Below, piece after piece: positions 16,958 through 26,284 of a stretch of 64,000 bases of DNA (positions are counted from its first letter, which is position 1; every line of letters starts with the position of its first letter). The position numbers and the translations under genes were made by a program. Below the pieces are notes generated by a model. That model saw nothing but the letters and a program-made list of their open reading frames with translations. It ran no database searches and had not been told where the DNA came from. Source of the DNA: Clostridiales bacterium (GTDB taxonomy: Bacteria; Bacillota; DSM-16504; Desulfitibacterales; JAICDB01); assembly GCA_020063565.1 (NCBI GenBank), contig JAICDB010000004.1:1-64000 (forward strand), read 5' to 3'.

Positions 16958-17129
16958 CTTTTCATCAAGAGAGGTGGAGGGACCTGGCCCGGTGAAACCT
17001 CGGCAACCCTCAGACAAAGGTCTGAAAGGTGCTAATTCCAGCAGAACGTTAAGTTCTGGCAGATGAGAAGAAGACGCTTGGATTCTGTGATGATGAAGTC
17101 TTCTCCATTTGTTAGGGGAAGGCTTTTTT
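16958..17129 (+). promoter_or_regulatory. SAM-I riboswitch (S-box) with terminator
   Basis: The aptamer shows the conserved core ATCAAGAGAGGTGGAGGGAC, GGCCCGGTGAAACCTCGGCAA, and closing strand GCAGATGAGAAG, which pairs with CTTTTCATC at its start. The expression platform is a 10-bp terminator at 17096-17129 (AGTCTTCTCC with GGGGAAGGCT, then TTTTT). Binding of S-adenosylmethionine should favour termination and switch off metA. About 170 bases of leader with no obvious element separate it from the metA start. Confidence 0.96.
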
Positions 17130-17303
17130 ACTATCAGAAAGTATAATTCTGTGGAAGCTTAAATTCAACTAAGGTTTCCGCCTGCGTCAAAGACTTGCAC
17201 CATTCTGGCATAAGTGCGACTACGCCAATAAACTGGCAAGTCTTCTTTAGAGCAAATCCAAGTCTTCATTTAAATGATAGACATCTAGGAAAGGATGGTT
17301 TAT

Positions 17304-18221
17304 ATGCCTGTAGTAATTCCTGAAAATCTTCCGGCAACTGAAACCCTAATAGCTGAAAACATATTTGTCATGACTGAAAGAAGAGCCGTTCATCAAGATA
17401 TTCGACCCCTTAAAATAGCCATTTTAAATTTAATGCCTAAAAAAATAGAAACTGAAACCCAGCTCCTGCGTTTAATTGGAAATACTCCCATCCAGGTAGA
17501 AGTTGAACTTATACACCCTAAGACATATAGATCCAAGAATACCCCTCAAGAGCATTTGCTTACCTTTTATAAAACATTTGACGATATAAAATATCAAAAA
17601 TTTGATGGAATGATTATAACGGGTGCTCCGGTTGAACATCTGGAATTTGAAGAGGTGGCATATTGGGATGAGTTAAAGGAAATTATGGACTATACCAGAA
17701 ACAACGTAACTTCAACTATTCATATCTGCTGGGGAGCACAAGCCGGATTATACCATCATTTTGGTATTCCTAAATATAAGTTGGATGAGAAAATGTTCGG
17801 AGTTTTTCCGCATACCGTCAATAATAGACGGACAAAACTTTTAAGGGGGTTTGATGACAAATTTTGGGTGCCCCATTCAAGACATACGGAAGTGAGAAGA
17901 GAAGATATTTTAGAGGTTCCTGAACTGGAAATTTTGTCCGAATCCGATGTTGCAGGTGTTTATCTGGTAGCTACGGAAGACGGAAAACAAATATTTATAA
18001 CCGGACATTCCGAATACGATCCTGAGACCTTAAAAAATGAATATGAAAGGGACCTTTCAAAGGGATTAGACATTAAACTCCCTGAGAACTATTTTAAAAA
18101 TGATGATCCCCAAAATGAACCTGTAGTAAGGTGGAGGGGGCATGCTAACCTATTGTTTTCAAACTGGTTGAATTATTATGTTTATCAAGAAACACCGTAT
18201 AATATATGTGAGATAGATTAG
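17304..18221 (+). CDS. metA: Homoserine O-acyltransferase (MetA family)
   Basis: This 305-residue enzyme acylates homoserine, the first committed step of methionine synthesis. Family blocks are the start [26 protein letters not shown] near residue 48 and [14 protein letters not shown] near residue 108. The nucleophilic Cys is in [15 protein letters not shown] (~142), the catalytic His in PHSRHTE/TGHSEYD (~235) and the Glu in SEYDP. In Firmicutes MetA proteins usually use acetyl-CoA (MetAA), while the succinyl form depends on one residue I cannot place safely. The ATG at 17304 has AGGAAAGGA seven bases upstream, which excludes the in-frame ATG at 17295. It is controlled by the SAM riboswitch. 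Confidence 0.95.
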   Translation: MPVVIPENLPATETLIAENIFVMTERRAVHQDIRPLKIAILNLMPKKIETETQLLRLIGNTPIQVEVELIHPKTYRSKNTPQEHLLTFYKTFDDIKYQKFDGMIITGAPVEHLEFEEVAYWDELKEIMDYTRNNVTSTIHICWGAQAGLYHHFGIPKYKLDEKMFGVFPHTVNNRRTKLLRGFDDKFWVPHSRHTEVRREDILEVPELEILSESDVAGVYLVATEDGKQIFITGHSEYDPETLKNEYERDLSKGLDIKLPENYFKNDDPQNEPVVRWRGHANLLFSNWLNYYVYQETPYNICEID

Positions 18222-18238
18222 GAGTAGTCCGCTAATTG

Positions 18239-18275
18239 GAATAAGCTGCAGTTTTTGCTGCAGCTTATCTTTTTA
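18239..18275 (+). terminator. Terminator after metA
   Basis: ATAAGCTGCAG pairs with CTGCAGCTTAT, followed by CTTTTT. Confidence 0.88.
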
Positions 18276-18402
18276 GCTATTGTTCTGATTTTTATTATTA
18301 AATAAACCGGTACTTAATATTTTTAATATATAGTATCAGTTAAAGGAAATGAACGGAACTTGGAGAAATTATAAAAAAAGGAAAAAATGAGGTGGGATTA
18401 TT

Positions 18403-19422
18403 ATGTTAATTTTTACGGTAGGTATTGGTGAGGGACATAACAAGGTTGCAGAAGCTATCAAAGAAGAGATTCCTGAAGCAAAAGTAATAGATATCTTAAG
18501 ATATATAAGTGAAAATGTTCATAAGCTAATTAAAAATACATATTTGAATACTATTAAACATACCCCGAGTTTATGGAGGTATTCGTACCAAAGGGGCGAA
18601 AAATTATTAAAAGATCTTGAAATTGAAAATGTCTTGAGCAAAATCGTTGCAACAAAATTAAAAAAATTACTTGAGCAGGAAAAACCTAAAAAAATAATAT
18701 GTACCCATGCCTTTGCGGCAGCGCTAATGAGCTATTTAAAACCAAAATATAATTATAAACTTTATTCAATAATAACCGATTATACAGTTCACCCCATGTG
18801 GATTCAAGAAAATGTAGACAAATACTTTTTACCTGATGAAGACATATTTATACCTAAAAAGTTAGAAGAAGAAAAAATTTATTTTTATGGAATGCCGGTA
18901 CGTAATGGTTTTTACAAGCAGACTAAAAATAGCAAGAATACAATATTAATTGCCGGTGGAGGTTTTGGTATTGGAAGTTTAAAGGATATAGCCAATGAGC
19001 TTGTAAAAGAACCATATAAAGTTATTGTGCTCACTGGTAGAAATGAAAAATTACGGAAAGAAATAGAAAGTATCCAAGATGAAAAAATAACAGCAGTTGG
19101 TTATACGGATAATGTAGTGGATTATTATGATGATGCAAAAATTGTAGTTACAAAACCGGGAGGGGTTACCTCAACTGAATTAATAATAAGAAATAGACCT
19201 ACCATTATCTACGATATAATTCCCGGACAGGAAGAATATAATGCAGATTATTTGCTCAAATGGGGTGTTTCCCTAAAGGCAAACAAAAAAGAGGATATAG
19301 CAACCTTAATAAAATTTTTACTTAAAAATGAAATCAGATATCAGCAAATGGTGGAAGCAGCAGCTTATTTAGCAAGCAGAAACAGGAAAACAGAACTGAT
19401 CCAGGAAATTTTAAATGACTAG
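18403..19422 (+). CDS. MGDG-synthase/UgtP-type glycolipid glycosyltransferase
   Basis: This 339-residue GT28-like enzyme transfers a sugar to diacylglycerol or a related lipid on the inner membrane face. The N-terminal domain has the GEGHNKVAEAI motif (normally GHxxAA), TYLNTIKHTPSLWRYSY, and ITDYTVHPMW near residue 125. The C-terminal Rossmann domain has AGGGFGIG and the donor-sugar site TKPGGVTSTE near residue 250. It is shorter than Bacillus UgtP (about 380 residues) and AT-rich. It may supply membrane glycolipid or lipoteichoic-acid anchor. It lies 26 bases before deoC with no functional link that I can see. Confidence 0.82.
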   Translation: MLIFTVGIGEGHNKVAEAIKEEIPEAKVIDILRYISENVHKLIKNTYLNTIKHTPSLWRYSYQRGEKLLKDLEIENVLSKIVATKLKKLLEQEKPKKIICTHAFAAALMSYLKPKYNYKLYSIITDYTVHPMWIQENVDKYFLPDEDIFIPKKLEEEKIYFYGMPVRNGFYKQTKNSKNTILIAGGGFGIGSLKDIANELVKEPYKVIVLTGRNEKLRKEIESIQDEKITAVGYTDNVVDYYDDAKIVVTKPGGVTSTELIIRNRPTIIYDIIPGQEEYNADYLLKWGVSLKANKKEDIATLIKFLLKNEIRYQQMVEAAAYLASRNRKTELIQEILND

Positions 19423-19447
19423 GATATTTTTTTAGTGGAGGTATAAT

Positions 19448-20122
19448 ATGTTCAAAAACATTGAAAATTTTATAGACCATACAAATTTAAAACCTGAAGC
19501 AACTTCAAAGGATATTATCACTTTATGTGCCGAAGCAGCCATGTGGAATTTTAAAGCGGTTTGTGTTAACCCGTTCTTTGTAAAATTAGCAGCAGAAAAT
19601 CTTAAAGAAACTGCGGTAAAAGTTTGTACAGTTGTTGGATTTCCACTTGGAGCTGAAACTACAGCTTCCAAAGTGTTTCAGACAAAAGAGGCGATAGCAA
19701 ATGGTGCAAGTGAAATTGATATGGTTATTAATATTGGCGCTTTAAAAGCAGAAGATTACGATTCAGTTCTCAGGGATATAAGAGAGGTTGTTGAAGGTGC
19801 AGGCGATGCGCTTGTCAAGGTAATCATAGAGACATGCCTTTTAACTGATGAAGAAAAGAAAAAAGCTTGTGAACTGGCTGTAAAGGCAGGTGCTCATTTT
19901 GTTAAAACTTCCACGGGATTTGGCTCAAAAGGGGCTACTCTTGAAGATGTGATGCTTATGAAAAGCGTTGTTGGAGATAAGGCAGAAGTTAAAGCATCAG
20001 GTGGCATTAGAGACATTACAACTGCTCTAAAAATGATAGAAGCAGGCGCCAGCAGGATTGGAACAAGTCAAGGGGTAAAAATTATGGAAGAGAAAAATAT
20101 TACTAAAAGAAGTGATGCTTAA
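19448..20122 (+). CDS. deoC: Deoxyribose-phosphate aldolase
   Basis: This 224-residue class I aldolase splits 2-deoxyribose-5-phosphate into glyceraldehyde-3-phosphate and acetaldehyde. The Schiff-base Lys is in VKTSTGFG (residue ~157). The proton-relay Lys is in VKASGGIRD (~185) and the Asp in [11 protein letters not shown] (~95). The N-terminal [10 protein letters not shown] block and full length agree with bacterial DeoC. A GTGGAGG site precedes the ATG. No deoD or pdp neighbour is present, so it may act in nucleoside salvage from elsewhere. Confidence 0.96.
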   Translation: MFKNIENFIDHTNLKPEATSKDIITLCAEAAMWNFKAVCVNPFFVKLAAENLKETAVKVCTVVGFPLGAETTASKVFQTKEAIANGASEIDMVINIGALKAEDYDSVLRDIREVVEGAGDALVKVIIETCLLTDEEKKKACELAVKAGAHFVKTSTGFGSKGATLEDVMLMKSVVGDKAEVKASGGIRDITTALKMIEAGASRIGTSQGVKIMEEKNITKRSDA

Positions 20123-20227
20123 TAACATAAATTGAACAATATCTATTTATTACTCAGTAAATAAGATATAATAGAAAGTATTGAATATAACAGACATACT
20201 AATTTATAAAAAGTGGAGGAAGTTCAG

Positions 20228-21583
20228 ATGGGTAACCACAGCGAAATGCTTGCAAATGAAAAGATAGGCAGACTTTTATTTAAACTCTCAGCGCCAGCTA
20301 TTGTAGGAATGATAGTTCAGGCCCTTTATAATTTGGTAGATGCGATATTTATTGGTAGAGGATTAGGAGTACTTGCTATCGGTGGTATTGCAATAGTATT
20401 TCCTATCCAAATGCTTATAATGGCAGTTGCCCAAACTATTGGCATTGGGGGCGCATCAATAATTTCCAGAAGCATGGGTTCAGGAGACATCAAGCGTGCA
20501 GAAAAGACTATGGGAAATGTCTTCTCTTTAGTTGTAATTATAAGCGTTGTGGTAACTGTTTTTGGAAGTATCTTTATCCTTCCGATCTTAAAGCTTTTTG
20601 GGGCTACTGAAAATATTCTGCCATATTCCTTAGAGTATCTCAGGATAATTTTCCTGGGAACTATATTTTTTACTTTTGCCATGGCCACTAATAATGTAGT
20701 GCGAGCTGAGGGCAATGCCAAAGTAGCTATGTTTACAATGTTAATATCTGCAGGATTAAATATTTTTTTAGACCCGATATTTATTTTTGGCTTAAAAATG
20801 GGAGTTGCGGGAGCGGCTTTGGCCACTGTTATAGCTCAAGCTACTACAGCAATTTATTTGGTGTATTACTTCTTGAGCGGCAAAAGCGAAATGAGGTTTC
20901 ATTCAAAAGATTTAAAACTGAACCGGGATATTTTAAAGGAAACCTTTGCTATAGGGGCTGCTGCTTTTTTTAGACAGGTAGCAGGGAGTATAATGGCAGT
21001 AATTTTAAATAATCTCCTGGTATTTTATGGTGGAGATATTTCTATAGCGGTTTTTGGAGTAATAAATAGATTATTAATGTTTACATTTATGCCTATGTTT
21101 GGCATAGTCCAGGGACTTCAGCCTATAGTAGGTTTTAATTATGGAGCTAAACAGTTCCGGAGAGTAAAAGAGGCTATCGATTTATCTATCTTAATTACAA
21201 CCATAATGTCTACTTTGGGTTTTTTAATCTTAATGTCATCTCCCCATGTGCTTCTTGGAATATTTAATAAAGATATGAACTTCATAAATCACGGTAAACA
21301 TGCAATAAGGATTATTGTCCTTGCCTTTCCCTTAATAGGTTTTCAGATAGTTGGTGCCAGCATGTTTCAGGCTATCGGCAAGGCAGTGCCTTCTTTAATA
21401 CTATCCATGTCCAGGCAAATACTGTTTTTTATACCCCTGGTTTTAATTTTACCTTTATTTTTTCAGTTAAATGGGGTCTGGCTTGCTTTTCCCGCTGCTG
21501 ATATTTTATCTTTCCTTATAACTTTAATTTTGTTTGCCAGAGAAATGAAAATACAAAAAATCCGGGCATTCAGCCCGGGGTAA
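20228..21583 (+). CDS. MATE-family multidrug efflux transporter
   Basis: This 451-residue protein with about 12 membrane spans is arranged as two pseudo-repeats (LLFKLSAPAIVGMIVQALYN near residue 20, ILKETFAIGAAAFFRQV near residue 240). It exports cationic drugs or toxins using a Na+ or H+ gradient. The GGAGGAA site at 20214-20220 points to the ATG at 20228 and excludes the GTG at 20213, which lies inside that site. TATAAT at 20165-20170 may be its -10 element. The last codons form the stem of a terminator serving the opposite-strand respiratory operon. Confidence 0.92.
   Translation: MGNHSEMLANEKIGRLLFKLSAPAIVGMIVQALYNLVDAIFIGRGLGVLAIGGIAIVFPIQMLIMAVAQTIGIGGASIISRSMGSGDIKRAEKTMGNVFSLVVIISVVVTVFGSIFILPILKLFGATENILPYSLEYLRIIFLGTIFFTFAMATNNVVRAEGNAKVAMFTMLISAGLNIFLDPIFIFGLKMGVAGAALATVIAQATTAIYLVYYFLSGKSEMRFHSKDLKLNRDILKETFAIGAAAFFRQVAGSIMAVILNNLLVFYGGDISIAVFGVINRLLMFTFMPMFGIVQGLQPIVGFNYGAKQFRRVKEAIDLSILITTIMSTLGFLILMSSPHVLLGIFNKDMNFINHGKHAIRIIVLAFPLIGFQIVGASMFQAIGKAVPSLILSMSRQILFFIPLVLILPLFFQLNGVWLAFPAADILSFLITLILFAREMKIQKIRAFSPG
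21551..21580 (-). terminator. Terminator of the Mo/Rieske respiratory operon
   Basis: On the minus strand CCGGGC-TGAAT-GCCCGG is followed by ATTTTTTTG. It lies inside the last codons of the convergent MATE gene, so the two transcripts overlap at their 3' ends. Confidence 0.8.
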
Positions 21584-21607
21584 GAACTAAGAATTATGGA
21601 TTTTATG

Positions 21608-22972
21608 TTATTTGATTCCTTCAGAGATATCATGACATGTGTGACAACTTTCAGCATTTTGTTCTTGAGGATTTTGTTCACAATTGCTGCCTTTAACTTG
21701 AGGAACAATATATTTTTTCCCATTTACTTTGGAATAGAGAACTACCTGCCCGTCTTCCCGGCGAACGTTTATCATGGGTTCATTTATATCGGTAACTGCC
21801 ACTTTATCACCAGGCTTGAGTTCAGGAAATTCATCTCCAAAATAACGGGAAGCCCAAACGGCATCATGCTTTTGGCTTTCGATCATCTCAAAATTTGCTT
21901 CCTGTTGTGTTGTTCCATGGCAGTCATAGCATTTAATGGTTTGAGCAGAAGCTTTATTTCCATGCAGGAAACCGTCTCCCATAACCTCATTTCTGGTATG
22001 ACAGTCAATACAATCCAATTCAATTTCACACAGTGAATACTGGGCCAGGGGAATATAATAGTTTTCATTACGGTCTGCCTGCGGATCAGTAATTGCACTT
22101 TCCGGGACATCATCCCTTTGTAAAAATTCCATTTTGGAAATGGAATGTATTCCCTGGTTGTGGCAGGAGTTACACTGAGTGTATGGAATCTCTGTAGTCA
22201 ATTGGTGATATGGTGCATGACCTGGTTCGGAAGAGTCGATTGTTGGGTCGTCCCCCTGGTAAGTGCTTCCTTTTCGATAAGGTGTATGGCAGGCGGTACA
22301 ACCAGCCAGATAATTTTCATCAGGGTTTTCTTTACTATAGCCTGTATTGAGATGGCAGGAAGCTAAACAATTCTGTTTAAATTTTTCCTGAAGCGGGTTG
22401 CCACTGCTAACAAATTCCTGTAATTCTGAAGTGGCAAGGCCCCTTTTTGCCAGTAATTCCTTTGTACCTCCGCTTGTGTCTGTAATCCTTTCTACAGAGT
22501 AACGGCTCAAACGGTCCTTTTGCCAGAGGAAGGTAAAGGCAATTTCCGTGATTTCCCCCGCTTTAGTTGCCATGGGGGAGAGGGGAACGGTTTCTACAGG
22601 ACTGCGATAAAGGTTGCCGTTACTATCCCCATGACAACCTGACTGCCCGCATGATTCATTCGTTACTGATAAGGCAGCGGGATTTCTGCCTCCTCTTAAT
22701 CCCTCGTGAGCCCTTTCTTTATCCAGCGCTAAACCGTTACCGCCATGGCATGATACGCAGCCGAATGTTTCAATGGGGTGGGAAGGGCTTATTTCCTCTA
22801 TACCCTGGTGACAGGTTAGACAGCGTTCTACTTGGCCGTTAGGTAATGTGAGGTTCACCGGCTCTTCTGCAAATGTGCGCCATTCCTCATGTTTTTCCAG
22901 GAGACCGACGATTTCTAGAAGGCCTAAAAGAAATATTAAATTAAGGGCAATTATCAAAAACTTTCGATTCAT
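21608..22972 (-). CDS. Membrane-anchored multiheme cytochrome c
   Basis: This 454-residue protein has an N-terminal signal-anchor (residues 6-24, hydrophobic, no clear cleavage site). Heme-binding motifs follow in order: CLTCH, CVSCH, a CX4CH (CGQSGCH), a CX3CH (CLASCH), CTACH, CNSCH, CIDCH, CYDCH and CHTCH. That is seven classical sites and two expanded ones, so up to nine hemes. It should face the outside of the membrane and carry electrons from the Rieske/cytochrome b module towards a terminal acceptor. It is the last gene of a 10-gene operon. I cannot assign it to a named family such as NrfA, Otr or OmcA, and no active-site CxxCK motif is seen. Confidence 0.85.
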   Translation of the reverse strand: MNRKFLIIALNLIFLLGLLEIVGLLEKHEEWRTFAEEPVNLTLPNGQVERCLTCHQGIEEISPSHPIETFGCVSCHGGNGLALDKERAHEGLRGGRNPAALSVTNESCGQSGCHGDSNGNLYRSPVETVPLSPMATKAGEITEIAFTFLWQKDRLSRYSVERITDTSGGTKELLAKRGLATSELQEFVSSGNPLQEKFKQNCLASCHLNTGYSKENPDENYLAGCTACHTPYRKGSTYQGDDPTIDSSEPGHAPYHQLTTEIPYTQCNSCHNQGIHSISKMEFLQRDDVPESAITDPQADRNENYYIPLAQYSLCEIELDCIDCHTRNEVMGDGFLHGNKASAQTIKCYDCHGTTQQEANFEMIESQKHDAVWASRYFGDEFPELKPGDKVAVTDINEPMINVRREDGQVVLYSKVNGKKYIVPQVKGSNCEQNPQEQNAESCHTCHDISEGIK

Positions 22973-22999
22973 ATTCCCGGTACTCCTTTTCAGAGGTAT

Positions 23000-23359
23000 T
23001 TAAAATACTATAAAATGTCCTACTATAGTTACTATAATTATTATAGTTACAATAACCCATAATGATGCTTTTGTTAAAACCGGCCAAATTTTAGTTAAAT
23101 AGGGGAAGGATATCAGAAAAGCCGCAGTTCCAAAAGGTAAAATAATTCCCGCCCAAAGGGGAGGTAAGTATTTTAAAAGCAACTGAATGCCGGCAAAAAT
23201 CCAGGGTGCAGGGACCATTTCCGTAAAAGTTGTATCAGCGAGTAATGAAACAGGTAACAGTACTGCTAAGAGAAAAACCGTATTGGTAACTACTAAAGCG
23301 GCAATCAGTTCACGTCTCAATAATTCTTTGCGATCTATAAATTTCTTTATAACGGCCAT
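23000..23359 (-). CDS. Small membrane subunit of the cytochrome b complex
   Basis: This 119-residue protein has three hydrophobic segments (about residues 17-40, 52-78, 95-118) and the sequence MVPAPWIFAGIQLLLKYLP. This resembles the region of cytochrome b6f subunit IV or the C-terminal cytochrome b domain that contains the quinol-site PxW-type motif. It starts inside the end of the cytochrome b gene (13-base overlap) and has no heme ligands, as expected. I read it as the split C-terminal quinol-site part of a b6f-type complex. Confidence 0.65.
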   Translation of the reverse strand: MAVIKKFIDRKELLRRELIAALVVTNTVFLLAVLLPVSLLADTTFTEMVPAPWIFAGIQLLLKYLPPLWAGIILPFGTAAFLISFPYLTKIWPVLTKASLWVIVTIIIIVTIVGHFIVF

Positions 23360-23994
23360 TTCACCCCGCCATCCTTTCTAACCCGGTAGAAATGCCATCC
23401 CATAAATATTGTTAGTACAAGTGGTAAAATAACGCAGTGCCAGAGGTAAATACGCAAACCTGCAAGATCTGTCGTTGGGTTACCTCCAAAGAGTATAATT
23501 TGCATGAGGGAGCCGGCAAGGGGTACCTGGCCAGTGAGGGAAAAAGCTACCTTCGTAGCGTAGCGGGCAGTGGCATCCCCGATTAATAGATAGCCTGTAA
23601 AGTCTAAAAATACAGTTAGCACAAGGAGTATTACCCCGATTATCCAGTTAAATTCGCGAGGTGGACGGTAGGAACCGGTTAATACTACCCTCGCTAAATG
23701 TACTACTATGGTAAATACCATAAGCTGTCCGGCCCACTTGTGAATAGACCTGATAAAGCTGCCGTAAGGAACAATGTCCTGGATTAAGGTTAAAGAGTTG
23801 AATGCTGTTTTGGGATCGCCGGGTCCATAAAAGAACATTAAAAGTATTCCTGTCAGCAGCAAAAGCAAAAATAAAAAAAATGAAAGCCCCCCCATACACA
23901 TCGTGGGCCAAAAAACTGTAACTTTACTGTTGATACGGGGCGGATGAATATGCAGGATAAAATCTATGAGTCCATGATTTCGCCTTTGGGTCAC
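23347..23994 (-). CDS. Cytochrome b (b6-type, N-terminal domain)
   Basis: This is a 216-residue, four-span diheme cytochrome b. The paired axial histidines are visible as HKWAGQLMVFTIVVHLARV in one helix and HCVILPL plus GWHFYRVRKDGG in a later helix. It oxidises menaquinol together with the Rieske protein and the small membrane subunit. I start at the GTG at 23994, which has AAAGGGGTAGG upstream and lies 16 bases after the Rieske stop. The longer ATG frame would overlap the Rieske gene by over 50 bases. Without its own C-terminal domain it is b6-like. Confidence 0.88.
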   Translation of the reverse strand: MTQRRNHGLIDFILHIHPPRINSKVTVFWPTMCMGGLSFFLFLLLLLTGILLMFFYGPGDPKTAFNSLTLIQDIVPYGSFIRSIHKWAGQLMVFTIVVHLARVVLTGSYRPPREFNWIIGVILLVLTVFLDFTGYLLIGDATARYATKVAFSLTGQVPLAGSLMQIILFGGNPTTDLAGLRIYLWHCVILPLVLTIFMGWHFYRVRKDGGVKWPL

Positions 23995-24010
23995 TGGCCT
24001 ACCCCTTTCA

Positions 24011-24460
24011 CTAGTTGAAGTTAAATCTCTGTTCCTTAGAAACCACTGTAGTTGTATCGGCAATTAAATTCCCTTTACGGTCCGCTCTCAACTTAACCGG
24101 AACCATGGGGTGGGAGGCGGGTCCCGCCAGAACACGGCCGTCGGGACCATATTTGCTGTGGTGACATGGACAGATAAACCTTTTCTGTTCCTCATCCCAC
24201 TGGACTAAGCACCCCAGGTGAGAACAACGGCGGTCCAGTGCATAAAAACCCTTTTCATCTTTAACCAGCCATACCAACCCTTGCCGGCCTAATATGATAT
24301 TTGCTCCGGAAAATAGTTTCTCTTTTTCAAAAAAATCCTGACGGGTGATATCGCCCTGGGTACTACCTGTTAAGAAATTTATTGTACCTTTAAATAATAC
24401 TGCAGCTGCAAGTAGAAATCCTGTTTTTAGAAAGTTGCGTCTCGTTAGTCTGGATTTCAC
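24011..24460 (-). CDS. Rieske [2Fe-2S] iron-sulfur protein
   Basis: This 149-residue protein has a twin-arginine signal/anchor (RLTRRNFLKTGFLLAAAVL). The Rieske cluster motifs are CSHLGC near residue 76 and CPCHHSKYG near residue 93, with both Cys-His ligand pairs and the disulfide cysteines present. It accepts electrons from menaquinol outside the membrane and passes them to the cytochromes. It sits between the NrfD-type subunit and cytochrome b, joining a molybdoenzyme module to a bc-like module. The ribosome-binding site is AAGGAGGAA. Confidence 0.93.
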   Translation of the reverse strand: MKSRLTRRNFLKTGFLLAAAVLFKGTINFLTGSTQGDITRQDFFEKEKLFSGANIILGRQGLVWLVKDEKGFYALDRRCSHLGCLVQWDEEQKRFICPCHHSKYGPDGRVLAGPASHPMVPVKLRADRKGNLIADTTTVVSKEQRFNFN

Positions 24461-24518
24461 CGTTGTTCCTCCTTAAATAAATAATTTTAGCAAAACAGCT
24501 TGCTAATTTTTTATCCTG

Positions 24519-25712
24519 TTAATCAAGTTTTAAAAAATACTCACCTATCCTGTAAGCAAGAATTATAAAACTTATTGCCCCTATTACAACCAGAATTTCA
24601 CTACTGCTGGGGAGGTAGTTTGCAAAACCTTCAAACGCTTGCTGAACATCAAGATTACCGGCCGGCACCAACTGGCCTGCTATTACCATGTTATATCGCA
24701 TAAATACTATCCCTACAAGTGATGATAGAGCAGCTAAAAGATTGTAATTCAATCTTTCGCTTCTACCGGCAATTATTAGCACCAAGGGGACCACTATTCC
24801 CAGGCCTATTTCAAATAGCCAGAAGGGAACAGCCAGAGGCCCTTTCAATAATGCAAGGGTTGCAAGCTCTTTTGCCGGGATACCACCATATAAGGAAGTG
24901 GTAATTTTCCAGAAGGTCAGGACACCTGTTAATACTAGCAAAATAGCCAAACCTTTGCTTGTTGTTTTTAAAGAAGAGCGAAAAGCATCACCGCGATAGC
25001 CCCTTTCTTTTCTTTGCATTAACCAGGCTAAAACAGTCACTACAGCCAAACCGGACATGATGGCCGTTATTAAGATGTATATTGACCAGTACGGCCCGTT
25101 CCAGAAAGGACGTGCATTAATAAGTCCGAAAACTGATCCCAGGTTACTTGTGGCTGCTACTGCAAGTATTAAGGTAATGATATACATAATTCTGGCTAGA
25201 TTGTGCTTACCCGTTTGTTGCATATAGAGTTCTACTACCAAGGCCACCAGGTAAATTCCGTAAATTGTACCCATCCACCAGATACCTGAAGTGAAGTTAG
25301 GCGAAAAGAGTACGTATATGAGGCGCAAAGGGTGTCCTAGCTCCGTGGCCAGTGTTGCAAAACCTGCAATTAAAATTATAATTGCCAGTAAAATAGCCCT
25401 TTGCAGAACTATTTCCATTTTTCTTATATGCAAGATGTGTCCAAGGGAAGATATCATACAGAGCCCGCTGCAGGTAACAGCAAGCAATACATAGGCTGCT
25501 ATCAAAAGTCCCCAGGGGACTAAATCGCTTGTACCAAGGGCTTCTTCGCCTGCAGCCACGATGTGCAAACCGGCAATAATACCTAAGAAAAGTAACAGGG
25601 CAGGTACAAGCCAGGTTGAGAGCTCAATTAGAGAACGGTATTTTTGGACTTTTTTATATTCTAATTCCTGTTCCGGTCTGGTAGCTGGTAGTTTAGAAAC
25701 AGGGGTACTCAT
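24519..25712 (-). CDS. NrfD/PsrC-type quinone-interacting membrane subunit
   Basis: This 397-residue protein has about 9-10 membrane spans. It belongs to the NrfD/PsrC group that links quinones to periplasm-facing Fe-S and Mo subunits. Typical blocks are the first long span after a cytoplasmic start, LATELGHPLRLIYVLFSPNFTSG near residue 125, and the WNGPYW loop. It overlaps the Fe-S subunit gene by four bases, the normal psrABC/phsABC arrangement. It probably carries electrons between menaquinone and the Mo enzyme. Direction cannot be read from sequence. Confidence 0.87.
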   Translation of the reverse strand: MSTPVSKLPATRPEQELEYKKVQKYRSLIELSTWLVPALLLFLGIIAGLHIVAAGEEALGTSDLVPWGLLIAAYVLLAVTCSGLCMISSLGHILHIRKMEIVLQRAILLAIIILIAGFATLATELGHPLRLIYVLFSPNFTSGIWWMGTIYGIYLVALVVELYMQQTGKHNLARIMYIITLILAVAATSNLGSVFGLINARPFWNGPYWSIYILITAIMSGLAVVTVLAWLMQRKERGYRGDAFRSSLKTTSKGLAILLVLTGVLTFWKITTSLYGGIPAKELATLALLKGPLAVPFWLFEIGLGIVVPLVLIIAGRSERLNYNLLAALSSLVGIVFMRYNMVIAGQLVPAGNLDVQQAFEGFANYLPSSSEILVVIGAISFIILAYRIGEYFLKLD

Positions 25713-26284
25713 TCAAGGTTCCCTCCTTCCTGTGGCCTTTCCATAATGTAATAGATGGAAGGTTTAGTTCCCTGTTCCGGGAGTAGCACTTTGTGGCGGT
25801 GTTTGCGCAAAAGCTTTGAAACCCTGGAATGTGGATCATTGAGATCTCCAAAAACCCTCGCTCCTCCCACACAGGTTGTTACGCAGGCAGGTTCTTTTCC
25901 TTCAGCCAAGCGATGCTTGCACATTGTACATTTGTCGGCTACTTCCTTTTCCGGGTGGAAGTAACGGGCATCATACGGGCAGGCAACCATGCAGTACTTA
26001 CAGCCTATACACTTTTTATAATTTACAGCTACTATACCGTCTTCTCTTTTGGATGATGCGCCTGTAGGACAAACGGAAACACAGGGAGCATTATCGCAGT
26101 GCATACAGTTTCCCGGAAGATAGTCTACACTTAAGTGGGGGAAGGTACCCCTGTAACCATCCCTGGTTATCCAGTTTCTTGTTTTACCAAGCGGGACTTC
26201 ATTTTCCGCCCAGCAAGCTACCTGGCAGGCCTTACAGTCAATGCAGCGGTAGACAAGCATCACAAATCCGTATCTCTTGCTCAT
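25709..26284 (-). CDS. Four-cluster [4Fe-4S] electron-transfer subunit (PsrB/PhsB/NrfC type)
   Basis: This 191-residue protein holds four Cys clusters: CIDCKACQVACWAEN near residue 14, CMHCDNAPCVSVCPTGA near residue 60, CIGCKYCMVACPYDARY near residue 92 and CTMCKHR plus CVTTCVGG near residues 118-138. It has no signal peptide and would be co-exported with the TAT-bearing catalytic subunit. It wires the molybdopterin subunit to the NrfD protein. Start and stop both overlap the neighbours by four bases, which shows strict coupling. Confidence 0.92.
   Translation of the reverse strand: MSKRYGFVMLVYRCIDCKACQVACWAENEVPLGKTRNWITRDGYRGTFPHLSVDYLPGNCMHCDNAPCVSVCPTGASSKREDGIVAVNYKKCIGCKYCMVACPYDARYFHPEKEVADKCTMCKHRLAEGKEPACVTTCVGGARVFGDLNDPHSRVSKLLRKHRHKVLLPEQGTKPSIYYIMERPQEGGNLE

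Noticed and set aside
17130-17300. A second riboswitch or T-box between the SAM aptamer and metA
   Set aside because: The stretch lacks the T-box sequence TGGNACCGCG and any other aptamer core that I know.
20326-20826. Minus-strand 166-aa ORF inside the MATE gene
   Set aside because: It is an antisense shadow of a clear membrane transporter.
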